Source: CAYVIB01 sp964451365
GTDB lineage: Bacteria > Pseudomonadota > Gammaproteobacteria > Pseudomonadales > Cellvibrionaceae
NCBI GenBank assembly: GCA_964451365.1
Contig: CAYVIB010000002.1
Span: forward strand, 186,001 to 250,000
Direction: 5' to 3'
DNA length: 64,000 nucleotides
Shown here piece by piece: positions 44,131-53,423 of the stretch. The translations under genes were made by a program, and so were the position numbers. Each line of letters starts with the position of its first letter. The stretch's first letter is position 1. The notes beneath the pieces are model-generated. The model searched no databases and was not told the origin of the DNA. It worked only from the letters and a program-made list of their open reading frames with translations.

Positions 44131-45310
44131 GTTCGCCTGGCCCTGGGTTTTCTGGCTTCTTCCCCTGCCTTTGCTGATTCATTTTTTATTGCCGCGGGCA
44201 AAAAAAGAAGAGGCGGCATTAAAGGTGCCTTTCTTCCGCCAGATCAAATCGGTGTACCAGGAAGAAAGCACGCTTAAAGTCAGTCGCGGTTTTATTAATT
44301 GGCTGTTACTGGGGGTGATATGGCTGTTATTGCTTGCCGCCACGGCCCGACCACAGTGGATCGGCGAGGCAATCAGCATTCCCGCCAGTGGCCGCGACCT
44401 CCTGTTGGCGGTGGATATTTCCGGCAGCATGGAAACGCCGGACATGGTGGTGGAAAACAAACAAATACCACGCATCCTGATCGTCAAATACGTTGTCGGC
44501 GAGTTTGTCGAACGGCGCGAAACCGACCGGCTGGGACTGATCCTCTTCGGCACGCGGGCCTATCTGCAGGCACCATTGACTTTCGACCGCAACACGGTAA
44601 ACGAACTGTTGCAGGAAGCGCAGATTGGCTTCGCCGGAGAACAGACCGCCATTGGCGATGCCATTGGCCTGGCGATTAAACGCCTGCTCGACCGGCCCGA
44701 ATCCCAGCGCGTGCTGATACTGCTGACCGACGGCGCCAATACCGCCGGCGAAGTACAACCGCGCCAGGCCGCCGACCTGGCCAAGCAGGCCGGAATCAAG
44801 ATTTACACTATCGGCGTGGGCGCCAATGAAATGATCGTCAACCAGGGCATGCTGGGAATGTTCACCCGCAAGATAAACCCCTCCGCCGAATTGGACGAGG
44901 AAACACTGACTTATATTGCCGAAACCACCGGCGGGCAGTATTTCCGTGCGCACAACCCGAAGGAATTGCAGGAAATTTATCGCATCCTGGATGAACTGGA
45001 GCCCATCGAACAGGAAAAGGAAACCCTGCGCCCCATTTCCGCCCTGTATTATTGGCCGTTGGCAGCGGCAATCTTACTCAGTATGCTGCTGGCGCTCGTG
45101 CGGATATTAACCAGTCTCGGCTTATTTTCCCGCGATGGCAGTTTTTCTCGCGATGGCAACTTCTCTCGNNNNNNNNNNNNNNNNNNNNNNNNNNNNNNNN
45201 NNNNNNNNNNNNNNNNNNNNNNNNNNNNNNNNNNNNNNNNNNNNNNNNNNNNNNNNNNNNNNNNNNNNCCCTCCCAGGGCGAACCAAATGTTGCCGGGAG
45301 GTTTCAGTGA
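44123..45310 (+). CDS. BatA-like VWA membrane protein, interrupted by an assembly gap
   Basis: An N-terminal pair of membrane helices (PWVFWLLPLPLLIHFLLP; LLGVIWLLLLAAT), then a VWA domain with a complete MIDAS start (DISGS, Asp98) and LLTDGANTAG, then a C-terminal helix (YYWPLAAAILLSMLLALV) and three copies of a short F-S-R-D-G-S/N repeat. At 45169-45268 the sequence is 100 Ns. After the gap, a TGA at 45308-45310 overlaps the next gene's GTG (GTGA), a typical coupled ending, so I place the end there. The true length of the C-terminal repeat tail is unknown. Confidence 0.8.
   Translation: MFEFAWPWVFWLLPLPLLIHFLLPRAKKEEAALKVPFFRQIKSVYQEESTLKVSRGFINWLLLGVIWLLLLAATARPQWIGEAISIPASGRDLLLAVDISGSMETPDMVVENKQIPRILIVKYVVGEFVERRETDRLGLILFGTRAYLQAPLTFDRNTVNELLQEAQIGFAGEQTAIGDAIGLAIKRLLDRPESQRVLILLTDGANTAGEVQPRQAADLAKQAGIKIYTIGVGANEMIVNQGMLGMFTRKINPSAELDEETLTYIAETTGGQYFRAHNPKELQEIYRILDELEPIEQEKETLRPISALYYWPLAAAILLSMLLALVRILTSLGLFSRDGSFSRDGNFSXXXXXXXXXXXXXXXXXXXXXXXXXXXXXXXXXXPSQGEPNVAGRFQ
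45123..45168 (+). repeat. 18-bp tandem repeat running into the assembly gap
   Basis: Units of the form TTTTC(C/T)CGCGATGGCAGT are repeated two and a half times, encoding FSRDG(S/N). The array is cut by the N gap, which it probably caused. Confidence 0.8.
45169..45268. other. assembly gap (100 Ns)
   Basis: Exactly 100 N characters, the usual placeholder for a gap of unknown size. Reading frames through it are meaningless. Confidence 0.99.
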
Positions 45311-47295
45311 CTGAATTCCTGACCAATTTCCATTTCGCGCGACCATTTTGGTTGTTGCTGATTATTCCGGCCGTGGTTTTGTTTGTCGCCACCTTGCGCA
45401 ACAGCCGGCAAACCAGTGAATGGCGCTCGGTAATCGACGCCCACCTGTTACCGTATTTGCTCGATGGCAAAACGGTGACCGCAAGTAAACTGCCGCTGTA
45501 CGGTTTGCTGCTCGCCTGGATCGTTGCCAGCATCGCGCTGGCCGGACCAGTGTGGAAAAAACTGCCGCAACCTTTGCACGAGGATGTGTCGGCACTGGTG
45601 GTTTTATGGGACCTGTCCCCGTCGATGAATGCCGCCGATGTAAAACCGTCCCGGCTGGTCCGCTCGCGCCTGAAATTAATTGACCTGCTTAACGAACGCC
45701 GGGAAGGACTCACCGGCCTCGTGGCCTACGCCGGCGAAGCACATGTGGTCACGCCGCTCACCGATGACAATGAAACCATCATTAACCTGCTGTCCAGCAT
45801 GTCGCCGGAGATCATGCCACTCAAAGGCAGCAACCCGGAAATGGCAATGCAAAAAGCCATTGAGCTGCTAAATGACGCCGGCGTAGCGAAAGGCGATATT
45901 TTGTTTTTGACCGACGGCATTGCGCCGTCCGCCCTTCATACCCTGGAGACGCTGCACGAAAAAAGCGGTCACCAGGTTACCGTTTGGGGAGTCGGCACGC
46001 GAGACGGTGCCCCCATTCCCGGTATGCACGGTGGGTTTGCCCGCGACAACAGCGGCGAAATTGTCGTTGCCAAACTGGACGAATCTTTTCTCAGCGAAGT
46101 GGCCAGCGAACTCGGTGGTTTGTATGTGCCGTTCAGCAATAGTGAACAGGATATTCGCACCATTATGAATTTCAGTTTAAAACCCACGGCGGATCTCTCC
46201 CGCGAAACCACGCGCCTGTTTGATGAATGGTACGAGCACGGCCCCTGGCTGCTGCTTGCCCTGTTACCTTTGGCGGCGCTGGCTTTCCGTCGCGGCTGGC
46301 TGTTATCCGTGGCATTTCTGGTAATTGTACTTCCGCCACGGCAGGCCCAGGCGTTCGAATGGCAGGACCTGTGGCAGACAAAAGATCAACAGGCCGCCGA
46401 CAAATTGGAACAGGGCGATGCTGAAAGTGCCGCGCAAACATTTGCCGACCTGCGATGGAAGGCAATTGCCAAATACAAAGCGGACAATTATGAAGAAGCC
46501 GCCAAACTGTTCGAGCAGGCGGAAAACAGCGCAGCGAGTTACTACAATCACGGCAATGCGTTAACGCATCTGTCGGAATACGACAAAGCGATCGAGGCTT
46601 TCAACAAGGCACTGGAATTGAACCCCAACCTGGAGCAGGCGAAAAAAAATCGCGACATTGCCGAAAAACTGAAACAACTGCAGGAGCAACAACAACAGCA
46701 GGCGAACCAGCAACAAAGCGATCAATCCCAACAGCAGGATCAACAAGGTGATCAGCAACAGCAGGAAAACCAGCAACAACAGGGAGAGCAACAACAGGGC
46801 GAACAACAGCAAAACGCGCAGAACCAGCCAGGCCAGCAGCAGTCTGACCAGAACGATCAGCAGCAAAATGCGTCCGGCCAGCAAAACCAGCAACAGGCCG
46901 ACGCCAACGAGCCCCAACAGAAACAACAGGACTCATCGCTAAGCGAAGAGCAAAAACAGGCGCTGGACCGAAAATATCAATCCGGTGAAGACGAGCAAAG
47001 CGAAAACAATGCGCCCCGGTCCGATGAACAGCAGATGCAGGCCCAGCAGCCTTCCGAACAAAACGAATCTCCGGAAGGGAATGACGACCAGCAGACACAG
47101 GCGGCAATAGCCCGCATGGAAGAGCAGGAAAAATCCGAAGAAGAGCAGGCGCTGGAACAGTGGCTGCGCAAGGTGCCGGACGACCCCAGCGGCCTGCTGC
47201 GAAACAAACTCAAATACGAATATGACCAGCGCCGACGGGAATTTAGAAGCGGCGACTGGGGGCCACCTGACAACGAAGCCAACCAGCGTTGGTAA
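45307..47295 (+). CDS. BatB/BatC-type fusion: VWA membrane protein with TPR and Gln-rich tail
   Basis: A 662-residue protein starting at GTG 45307 behind GGGAGG. Two N-terminal membrane helices are followed by a VWA domain with D-L-S-P-S at 102-106 (the second Ser is offset from the perfect DxSxS) and LTDGIAP, then two further membrane helices near 310-345. A TPR-like region follows at about 385-460 (YYNHGNALTHLSEYDKAIEA), then a glutamine-rich low-complexity stretch at about 458-543 and an acidic tail. In Bacteroides-type bat operons the VWA protein (BatB) and the TPR protein (BatC) are often separate; here they are one chain. The topology places the TPR/Q-rich part opposite or beside the VWA, as an interaction platform (inference). 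Confidence 0.88.
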   Translation: MTEFLTNFHFARPFWLLLIIPAVVLFVATLRNSRQTSEWRSVIDAHLLPYLLDGKTVTASKLPLYGLLLAWIVASIALAGPVWKKLPQPLHEDVSALVVLWDLSPSMNAADVKPSRLVRSRLKLIDLLNERREGLTGLVAYAGEAHVVTPLTDDNETIINLLSSMSPEIMPLKGSNPEMAMQKAIELLNDAGVAKGDILFLTDGIAPSALHTLETLHEKSGHQVTVWGVGTRDGAPIPGMHGGFARDNSGEIVVAKLDESFLSEVASELGGLYVPFSNSEQDIRTIMNFSLKPTADLSRETTRLFDEWYEHGPWLLLALLPLAALAFRRGWLLSVAFLVIVLPPRQAQAFEWQDLWQTKDQQAADKLEQGDAESAAQTFADLRWKAIAKYKADNYEEAAKLFEQAENSAASYYNHGNALTHLSEYDKAIEAFNKALELNPNLEQAKKNRDIAEKLKQLQEQQQQQANQQQSDQSQQQDQQGDQQQQENQQQQGEQQQGEQQQNAQNQPGQQQSDQNDQQQNASGQQNQQQADANEPQQKQQDSSLSEEQKQALDRKYQSGEDEQSENNAPRSDEQQMQAQQPSEQNESPEGNDDQQTQAAIARMEEQEKSEEEQALEQWLRKVPDDPSGLLRNKLKYEYDQRRREFRSGDWGPPDNEANQRW

Positions 47296-47326
47296 CTGAT
47301 AAAATTTATCAAAGTTGACGATAACG

Positions 47327-49030
47327 ATGCACAGTTTTTTTGAAAAAAAACGGATACTGATTTTCCTTTTTCTGATGGTGTTTTCCGTCGTCGGATTGCC
47401 AGCCACTGGCGTTGCGGCCGAACTGATCGCCAAGGTCGACCGCGAAAAATTATCCGTCGACGAATCGCTGACACTCACTGTTCGCTACACCGGCACCGCG
47501 CGCGGTGAACCGGATTTTTCCCTGCTGGAAAAACAGTTCGATGTACTGTCGCGTTACGAATCCACCAGCTTCAGGAGCATGAACGGCCGGTTCAGCAGCG
47601 CCACCGAATGGACTTTGACGCTGGCACCACTGGACGAAGGAAAACTGCTTGTTCCGTCATTTTCTTTTGACGGCGCATTCAGCGACGCCATTGAGATCGA
47701 AGTGACCGCGCCGCGACAATCGCCGGCGGGAAACCTGGGCGATGTGTTTCTGGAAACGGTCGTCAACAAATCCAGTTCCTTTGTCCAGGAACAAATTCTG
47801 GTGACTTATCGCCTGTACTATTCCGTCAATGTGGACGGCCGGATTGGCGATGATTTAAAAGTGGAAAACGCAATCGTCGTCGACCTCAATGACACTACCT
47901 ACCAGCGCGAGGTGGACGGCCAGCCTTACCAGATTACGGAATTCAACTACGCGGTGTTTCCCCAGTCCAGCGGCGAACTGGTGATCCCCTCCCTGCACTG
48001 GACCTTGAATATCGCAAACTACCGCATCGGTCGCATCGAGAAGCGTCGTGTGCGCACGCGGGAATCCATAGTGGATGTAAAACCACAACCGGCCGCCTTC
48101 CCCGCCGACGCCACCTGGCTGCCGGCGGAAAGCGTTGAAATCAGTGAAAGCTGGGCGCGCGACCCCAGCACATTCAAAGTCGGAGAACCCATCACCCGTA
48201 CTATTACGCTTAGGGCGGATGGTTTAATGTCGTCACAACTGCCCAACTTTTCCAGCGAGAGCAATGATACCGACGAGGTGAAATTCTACCCGGACCAGCC
48301 AAAAAAAGTGGACAACAAAGGTGCTTACAATGTGATTTCCGAGCGCATCGAAACGGCGGCGGTGGTCGTCAACAAAGGTGGTGAAGTCACTATTCCAGGC
48401 GTCACCATTCCGTGGTGGGACTTGCAGTCGAACACATTGAAATACGCCAAGATACCACCAACCACTGTTTTCGTTGCCGGAGGCAGTCCTGCCGACAAGG
48501 CTAACGATAACGCGTTCGCCCCGCCCTCCCCTGACGCCGTTGTACCGCTGAACCAAACAACACAAGGCGGAGTCAGCACGACACTGTGGCAAATGGCAAC
48601 GGTATTGTTCGCGGCATTGTGGCTTACCTTTATGTTTATGTGGTGGCGGTTGCGAACCGCCACCACAGGCTCTGAAAAAAACCTGGCGCTTGGCGGTCGA
48701 CAGACGCCGGAAAAGAAAATTTTGAATGAGCTGCGACTGGCCTGCAATGAGAACTCGCTGGTGGATATTCGTAAAAAACTGTTGGAGTGGGCGCGGAAGC
48801 ATTGGAACAACGACGAAATCACCACGCTCGATGATATTGCCGAACGGGTTGATGAGGCTCAACTGCAGAAGAATATTCGCGCACTGGATTCCGCTTTGTA
48901 CAGCCCCTCGAATGAAAGCCAATTTGATGGCGGGTCGCTTTATTCCAACCTGATGAATTGGTTAAAAGCTGAAAGGCAGCAAGCTAACAAATATGAAGGG
49001 GGATTGGGGTCGCTTTATCCTGAAGCCTGA
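47327..49030 (+). CDS. batD: BatD-like oxygen-tolerance protein
   Basis: A protein of about 567 residues with a signal peptide (ILIFLFLMVFSVVGLPATGVAA). Repeated beta-sandwich domains of the BatD family follow: LSVDESLTLTVRYTG, FDVLSRYES near the start, ITEFNYAVFPQSSGELVIPS, and TRTITLRADGL. One C-terminal membrane helix (LWQMATVLFAALWLTFMFMWW) leads to a short cytoplasmic helical tail. The bulk would be periplasmic. It is the last gene of the moxR-DUF58-DUF4381-VWA-VWA/TPR operon. I chose the ATG at 47327 because it directly precedes the signal peptide. The name comes from Bacteroides aerotolerance; the biochemical role is unknown. Confidence 0.88.
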   Translation: MHSFFEKKRILIFLFLMVFSVVGLPATGVAAELIAKVDREKLSVDESLTLTVRYTGTARGEPDFSLLEKQFDVLSRYESTSFRSMNGRFSSATEWTLTLAPLDEGKLLVPSFSFDGAFSDAIEIEVTAPRQSPAGNLGDVFLETVVNKSSSFVQEQILVTYRLYYSVNVDGRIGDDLKVENAIVVDLNDTTYQREVDGQPYQITEFNYAVFPQSSGELVIPSLHWTLNIANYRIGRIEKRRVRTRESIVDVKPQPAAFPADATWLPAESVEISESWARDPSTFKVGEPITRTITLRADGLMSSQLPNFSSESNDTDEVKFYPDQPKKVDNKGAYNVISERIETAAVVVNKGGEVTIPGVTIPWWDLQSNTLKYAKIPPTTVFVAGGSPADKANDNAFAPPSPDAVVPLNQTTQGGVSTTLWQMATVLFAALWLTFMFMWWRLRTATTGSEKNLALGGRQTPEKKILNELRLACNENSLVDIRKKLLEWARKHWNNDEITTLDDIAERVDEAQLQKNIRALDSALYSPSNESQFDGGSLYSNLMNWLKAERQQANKYEGGLGSLYPEA

Positions 49031-49060
49031 TTTGGTTTTGTATCATAAGAGCTGGAACTG

Positions 49061-49193
49061 TGCACTAAGATAGAAAGGCGCTCAGGCCGAGGTGTTCTGA
49101 AAACGCATAAATACATCCCTGTAGCTTCGCCACGTCGTCCCTGACTTTACGATTTCAGAACACCTCGCCCTGAGCGCCGTCTCTCTTGGTGCA
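49061..49193. repeat. long palindromic element between batD and the S46 peptidase gene
   Basis: Near-perfect inverted arms of 26 bases at 49077-49102 and 49153-49178 (one mismatch), extended outwards imperfectly to TGCAC at 49061 and GTGCA at 49193. The interior includes ACATCCCTGTAGCTTCGCC. It is non-coding, lies between convergent genes, and has no flanking direct repeat that I can see. It could be a REP-type element or a degenerate miniature transposable element, and may double as a transcript terminator. Confidence 0.65.
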
Positions 49194-49247
49194 ACTCAAC
49201 TCCACCACAAAAAAAGGCGGGTAAACCACCCGACTGGAAGAAATAAA

Positions 49248-51422
49248 CTATTCGATAACATCCATTTCTTCTATCAGGTTGGTGGCCCCGTCCAGGTACT
49301 CCATCACCCACAACATATAACGCGTATCCACCGAAATCGCGCGATTCTTTTCAGGGTCGAAGTCCCAATCGCCGATAATACTTTCGTAGACACCGTCGAA
49401 CAGCAGCCCCACCAGTTCCGCGTTACCGTTCAATGTGGCGGAGCCGGAGTTACCGCCGGTAATATCCACCGTGGTCAGGTAGTTAACCGGAACTGAATTT
49501 AACTCCTTCATTTCGTACTTCCCGTATTTCTTTTGCTTGATCAACTCCAGTTGCTTTTCCGGCGCGTCAAAGGGCTCTTCGCCGGTATTCTTTTCGGTAA
49601 TTCCCTGAAGCGTGGTAAACGGCAGGTTTTTAATGCCATCGCGCGGAATATTGCCCTTTACCTGGCCGTAGGTTACGCGAAGCGTACTGTTGGCATCGGC
49701 ATAGATCGGTTTTCCCCTGCCGCGATTAAACGCGATAATCGCCTCCATATAGCGCGAACGCCACAACTGCTGCAGGCCGGCATTTTCTTTTTCCTGCCTT
49801 TCAATTTCCATCAGTGGGGCATGCATTGCCACCGCGTACTTGATCAGCGGATCGCGACTTTTCTCGAATTCTTCAACAGATTTATCCATCCAGGCGAGGC
49901 GAACGGATTCCTCATCAAGATCCGTTTTTTTATACATGGCGTCGACGCGCTTGGCGACTTTCTCTTTGTCGAACGACCTGCCGATTCCAAACGTGTTGTC
50001 GATGGCATCAACACGCTGATCCCGCGGCAATTCGGCGTAACGCTCCAACAGGTAAACCAGCATGGCTTTTTCCACCGTTTCATCGTAGCGGCGGGAAACA
50101 CGCTTCAGCGCCTGCTCGAACTGGGGCATATCACGCTCCTGATAGCCCGGCTCACGCTCGGCATCCGGCTTTTGTTTTTCCACCGCCAGGCGGTACAACT
50201 CGGACGCGGCCGTCGGCAACGCCGTGTAATACATATAGTCCAGCACCAGGTCGCGCGCCTGGGTGGCCTGCATATCATCAATCAGCGCCGCCAATTCCGC
50301 CGGTGCTTTACTGTATTTGCTTTTTCGCTCAGGGCTGGAAGCTATCCAGGCAGCCAGTTCCGCCTCTTCTTTTTGCTTGCGCTCAAGAAAATCACTATGC
50401 GAATAACTTTCCACCATTGACTTAAAATTTTTAGCATAGTTGGACAGTCGCGCGTAGGTGCTTTCGTAGTTGATTCGCGCCTGGCTGTCCGGCTCGGATT
50501 CCGCTTCAATTATCGCCATTAAATCCTCGCGGATTTTCCGGCTTTCCGGGTAGTACCATGTGAACTGGTTTTCCACCTCGTCCGAAGTGCGGTAACGGTC
50601 GGTCTGGCCCGGGTAGCCCAGGGCCATTACAAAGTCACCTTTCTTCAGGCCCTTGGCCGACACCTTCAGGTAGCTTTGGGGTTGGTAAGGCACATTATCT
50701 TCGCTGTAATCCGCCGGTTTGCCATCCTTGCCGACATAGGCGCGATAAAAACCAAAGTCGCCGGTATGACGGGGCCACATCCAATTATCAATATCGCCAC
50801 CGTACTTGCCGACGCTTTCCGCCGGGGCATACACCAACCGAACATCGCGAATTTCCAGTTGCCTGGTCAGGAAATATTCCAGGCCCCGATGAAACGCCGC
50901 GACGTTACAGCGGTGAATTTCGGTTTTTTCGCAGTCGGCCACCAGTTTTTTAATATTTGCCTCGATGGTTTCATAGCGATCGAGTCCGTTCATATTCTCG
51001 GAGACACCATCTAAAACGTTGTCGGTCACTTCCGTCACCTCTTCGGTAACGTACACTCGCGAACCGGGGGCCGCCGGTAATTCCTCGCTCAGCTGTTTTG
51101 CCAAAAAGCCGTTTTCAAGCAGATTGTTTTCCGCCGTGCTGTTGTACTGTATCGAACCGTAGACGCAGTGATGGTTGGTCACCACCAGGCCCTTTGGGGA
51201 AACAAACGAAGCGCTGCAACCGCCCAGGCTGACAATGGCATTCATGGGAAATGCCGTGAGGCTGTTAAGGCTTTCCGGATCGACTTTCAACCCCATACCC
51301 ACCAGTTTGTCCTTCAATTCGGGCAACTGATGAGGTTGCCACATGCCTTCGTCGGCAATGGCCTGAACGGAGAGAAAGCTTGTTAAGGTAATTAGAAAAA
51401 CAGAAACGGTTTTACGCGTCAC
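49248..51422 (-). CDS. S46-family dipeptidyl peptidase (DPP7/DPP11 type)
   Basis: A protein of about 724 residues, exported (signal peptide VSVFLITLTSFLSVQAIA). It is a serine exopeptidase of family S46 that removes N-terminal dipeptides in the periplasm. Visible catalytic parts: histidine in TNHHCVYG near residue 82, aspartate in the YGGDIDNWMWPRHTGDF region, and serine in GGNSGSA near 657. Downstream, LLFDGVYES has Gly at the position that in characterised members gives a preference for hydrophobic P1 residues (DPP7) rather than acidic ones (DPP11, Arg). I chose the GTG at 51422, behind AGGGGGAT; the frame stays open further upstream but runs into the miniature element at 51508. Confidence 0.92.
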   Translation of the reverse strand: MTRKTVSVFLITLTSFLSVQAIADEGMWQPHQLPELKDKLVGMGLKVDPESLNSLTAFPMNAIVSLGGCSASFVSPKGLVVTNHHCVYGSIQYNSTAENNLLENGFLAKQLSEELPAAPGSRVYVTEEVTEVTDNVLDGVSENMNGLDRYETIEANIKKLVADCEKTEIHRCNVAAFHRGLEYFLTRQLEIRDVRLVYAPAESVGKYGGDIDNWMWPRHTGDFGFYRAYVGKDGKPADYSEDNVPYQPQSYLKVSAKGLKKGDFVMALGYPGQTDRYRTSDEVENQFTWYYPESRKIREDLMAIIEAESEPDSQARINYESTYARLSNYAKNFKSMVESYSHSDFLERKQKEEAELAAWIASSPERKSKYSKAPAELAALIDDMQATQARDLVLDYMYYTALPTAASELYRLAVEKQKPDAEREPGYQERDMPQFEQALKRVSRRYDETVEKAMLVYLLERYAELPRDQRVDAIDNTFGIGRSFDKEKVAKRVDAMYKKTDLDEESVRLAWMDKSVEEFEKSRDPLIKYAVAMHAPLMEIERQEKENAGLQQLWRSRYMEAIIAFNRGRGKPIYADANSTLRVTYGQVKGNIPRDGIKNLPFTTLQGITEKNTGEEPFDAPEKQLELIKQKKYGKYEMKELNSVPVNYLTTVDITGGNSGSATLNGNAELVGLLFDGVYESIIGDWDFDPEKNRAISVDTRYMLWVMEYLDGATNLIEEMDVIE

Positions 51423-51496
51423 GCGATATCCCCCTGAACAAAAAATCAATATGTTAACCGCTGGCAGGCAGTTAAAAAAGGAAAGGTGAAAAAAAG

Positions 51497-51507
51497 AGTT
51501 CAGGCGG
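51497..51507. repeat. left 11-bp direct repeat of miniature element copy 2
   Basis: AGTTCAGGCGG abutting the element's left end; the identical 11-mer is at 51616-51626. Confidence 0.75.
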
Positions 51508-51615
51508 GAATGGCGCCTACTTAAGCGAGTCCTTCTGAAAAGAATCATGGTAGGTCGGTTCGGCGGGGTTCGTTGGCACGGTCATATAAAAAATTCGCTT
51601 AAGTAAGCGCCATTC
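51508..51615. mobile_element. miniature inverted-repeat element, copy 2 (108 bp)
   Basis: Ends GAATGGCGCCTACTTAAG and CTTAAGTAAGCGCCATTC are near-perfect 18-base inverted repeats of each other and match the ends of copy 1 (8265-8473). Interior segments (CATGGTAGGTCGGT, ACGGTCATATAAAA) are also shared with copy 1, but the nested palindrome is absent. It is flanked by a perfect 11-bp direct repeat that differs from that of copy 1, so the two inserted independently. It lies about 85 bases upstream of the S46 peptidase start and may sit within that promoter region. Confidence 0.8.
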
Positions 51616-51626
51616 AGTTCAGGCGG
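51616..51626. repeat. right 11-bp direct repeat of miniature element copy 2
   Basis: AGTTCAGGCGG, identical to 51497-51507. Confidence 0.75.
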
Positions 51627-51681
51627 TACCAATCGAAATGATTGGACCGCCACACACAGATGTAGTGAGAGGATTTTCGGA

Positions 51682-53148
51682 TCACCGGATATCCCGCGAA
51701 CCGCGGGAACTTGCGCGGGCGCGATGACTGCTGCTATCGCGACTTCTGTGCACGGAGCGATCCGGCATTCTCGAAGAGCGCTCCGGGCGTTGGTACGCGT
51801 TCATGCTTCTTTGGTCCCGCGAACTGGAGCGGTCGATACTTTGAGATTGCCGCCGCTCCCTTACAGCATCGTGCATAACGCCGCTGTTACTTCTATCCGA
51901 CCTGTCCGACCCAATGTGACTTCGGTGCCGGTCGCTCCCACCCTGCTGCTGGGTGCGGTACTCCCGTCTTTCCGGGGCGATTTGCCGTTCCGAACGCACG
52001 CCCGCCGCTTCCCTGGCTTCCCGGCGGCGAATCGCCTCGCTCATCGCGCCATCGTTGGACCGACGCTCGATATTCGCCGCCCTGTTGTTGTCGATCTCAC
52101 GGGATCTGTCGATACCTGTACGCTCCACTCTGTCGGCACTTCCGTCACGCAGATTCCTCAATACTGCTTCACGGCGCGAGTGGGTTTCGGCGTTATCAGG
52201 TGTAATTCGCCGCGCGTGATCGCGATCCCGGTCGGACAGGCTTCGGCTGACGACACCCCGGTTGTTCCTTGAGCTGACGTCCGCGGAATAACGATGGTGA
52301 TCACCATAACGATCTCTCGCCCTGACACTGCGATAGACCACACCACGGCGGTGGACCGGATTGTGCTCCCAACGGTGCGCGCCGTGATAATGTGCCACAT
52401 GCCGGCTGGAGCGGAACCGATGGTGGTGATGATGATCCACTACCACCACATGCCGCCGGTGCCAGTGGAATGAACTGAAGTAAATACCGGTACCGATATA
52501 CACCCGAGGGCCCCAGACTACAAACCCGGAGCTGTAGTGATAACCCCGGTAAGGCCAGTAAACGGGCGGATACGCATCCCACCACCAGGGGCCGTACACC
52601 ACACGGGTGTCATAGTACGGGACGTAAACGACCTCCCGCACCTTGGATTCAATCACAATATTGTCACCGTCACGATTCACCTCGACATGATCCATGGTGT
52701 CCAGGTTGCCCTCCTTGTAAGCCCGCTGGCGCAGCTTCTGGACGGTGTCGAGCACCCGCTCCTCATCCTGCAGGAAGGCCTCGCCAAGGCGCTGGGTCCA
52801 GCCCAGGTCCTCGCTCATCTGGCTGAGCAGATTCGGGAACGGCACCAGCGCCTTGACGCTGGGGTCCCAGTCTTCACCCTCCACGGCATCCAGTGCCTCC
52901 TTGCCCGAAATATCGGTGTGACTGCTGGCCCAGCGCTCGGCCTGCACCACTTCCAAGGGGTAGGTGGCGGCTATCAGGAGGTGGGACAATACCGTATCGG
53001 GATATAGGGCAACCGGTGCCAGCATCTGGTCCAGCTCCGCCTGGGTAAAGGTTACCTCGGCCTCGACTGCCACCGGTTCCTCGGCCACACCGAACGGCGC
53101 TGCCAGGGACACAAGCAGGCAGAAAAGAATTCTGGATGTGGTTTTCAT
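51682..53148 (-). CDS. DUF3300 protein with His-rich middle and Arg/Ser-rich tail
   Basis: A 488-residue exported protein (signal peptide ending GVAEE). The DUF3300 domain spans about 35-220 (LDQMLAPVALYPDTVLSHLL, WDPSVKALVPFPNLLSQMS, VVYVPYYDTRVVYGPWWW), the standard pattern of this periplasmic family. A His-rich stretch follows (VVVVDHHHHHRFRSS), then about 230 residues of low complexity rich in Arg, Ser, Asp and His, with many RDR/SDR dipeptides. The tail looks intrinsically disordered and very basic, which might bind nucleic acid, polysaccharide or metal at the cell surface. No function is known for the family. Confidence 0.87.
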   Translation of the reverse strand: MKTTSRILFCLLVSLAAPFGVAEEPVAVEAEVTFTQAELDQMLAPVALYPDTVLSHLLIAATYPLEVVQAERWASSHTDISGKEALDAVEGEDWDPSVKALVPFPNLLSQMSEDLGWTQRLGEAFLQDEERVLDTVQKLRQRAYKEGNLDTMDHVEVNRDGDNIVIESKVREVVYVPYYDTRVVYGPWWWDAYPPVYWPYRGYHYSSGFVVWGPRVYIGTGIYFSSFHWHRRHVVVVDHHHHHRFRSSRHVAHYHGAHRWEHNPVHRRGVVYRSVRARDRYGDHHRYSADVSSRNNRGVVSRSLSDRDRDHARRITPDNAETHSRREAVLRNLRDGSADRVERTGIDRSREIDNNRAANIERRSNDGAMSEAIRRREAREAAGVRSERQIAPERREYRTQQQGGSDRHRSHIGSDRSDRSNSGVMHDAVRERRQSQSIDRSSSRDQRSMNAYQRPERSSRMPDRSVHRSRDSSSHRARASSRGSRDIR

Positions 53149-53423
53149 GCCGGGAACCTCTCTGGTACGAGCGTTGGACTCTACCTTATTTTGCGTTATT
53201 AACGCTTATTCTGCCTTAACCCAAGCTGAATAAATGTACGATTTTGTTTGGATTCACTATTTTGAGTCCGTTGCCAATCTAAAATTCCTGTGGAACGTTT
53301 CGCTGACGATAGATTTTTTTGCAGCGCAATAACACCTGTTGCACATCAGTAAATTGCTGGACAAGGCCGACGCTGCAAAGCCACAATGGCACTTGCCCGA
53401 TTCGACAACAATAACATCGCATT

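Noticed and set aside
45052..45306. N-terminal extension of the second VWA protein through the N gap
   Set aside because: The frame passes through placeholder Ns; the GTG at 45307 has a good ribosome site and starts the conserved membrane helix.
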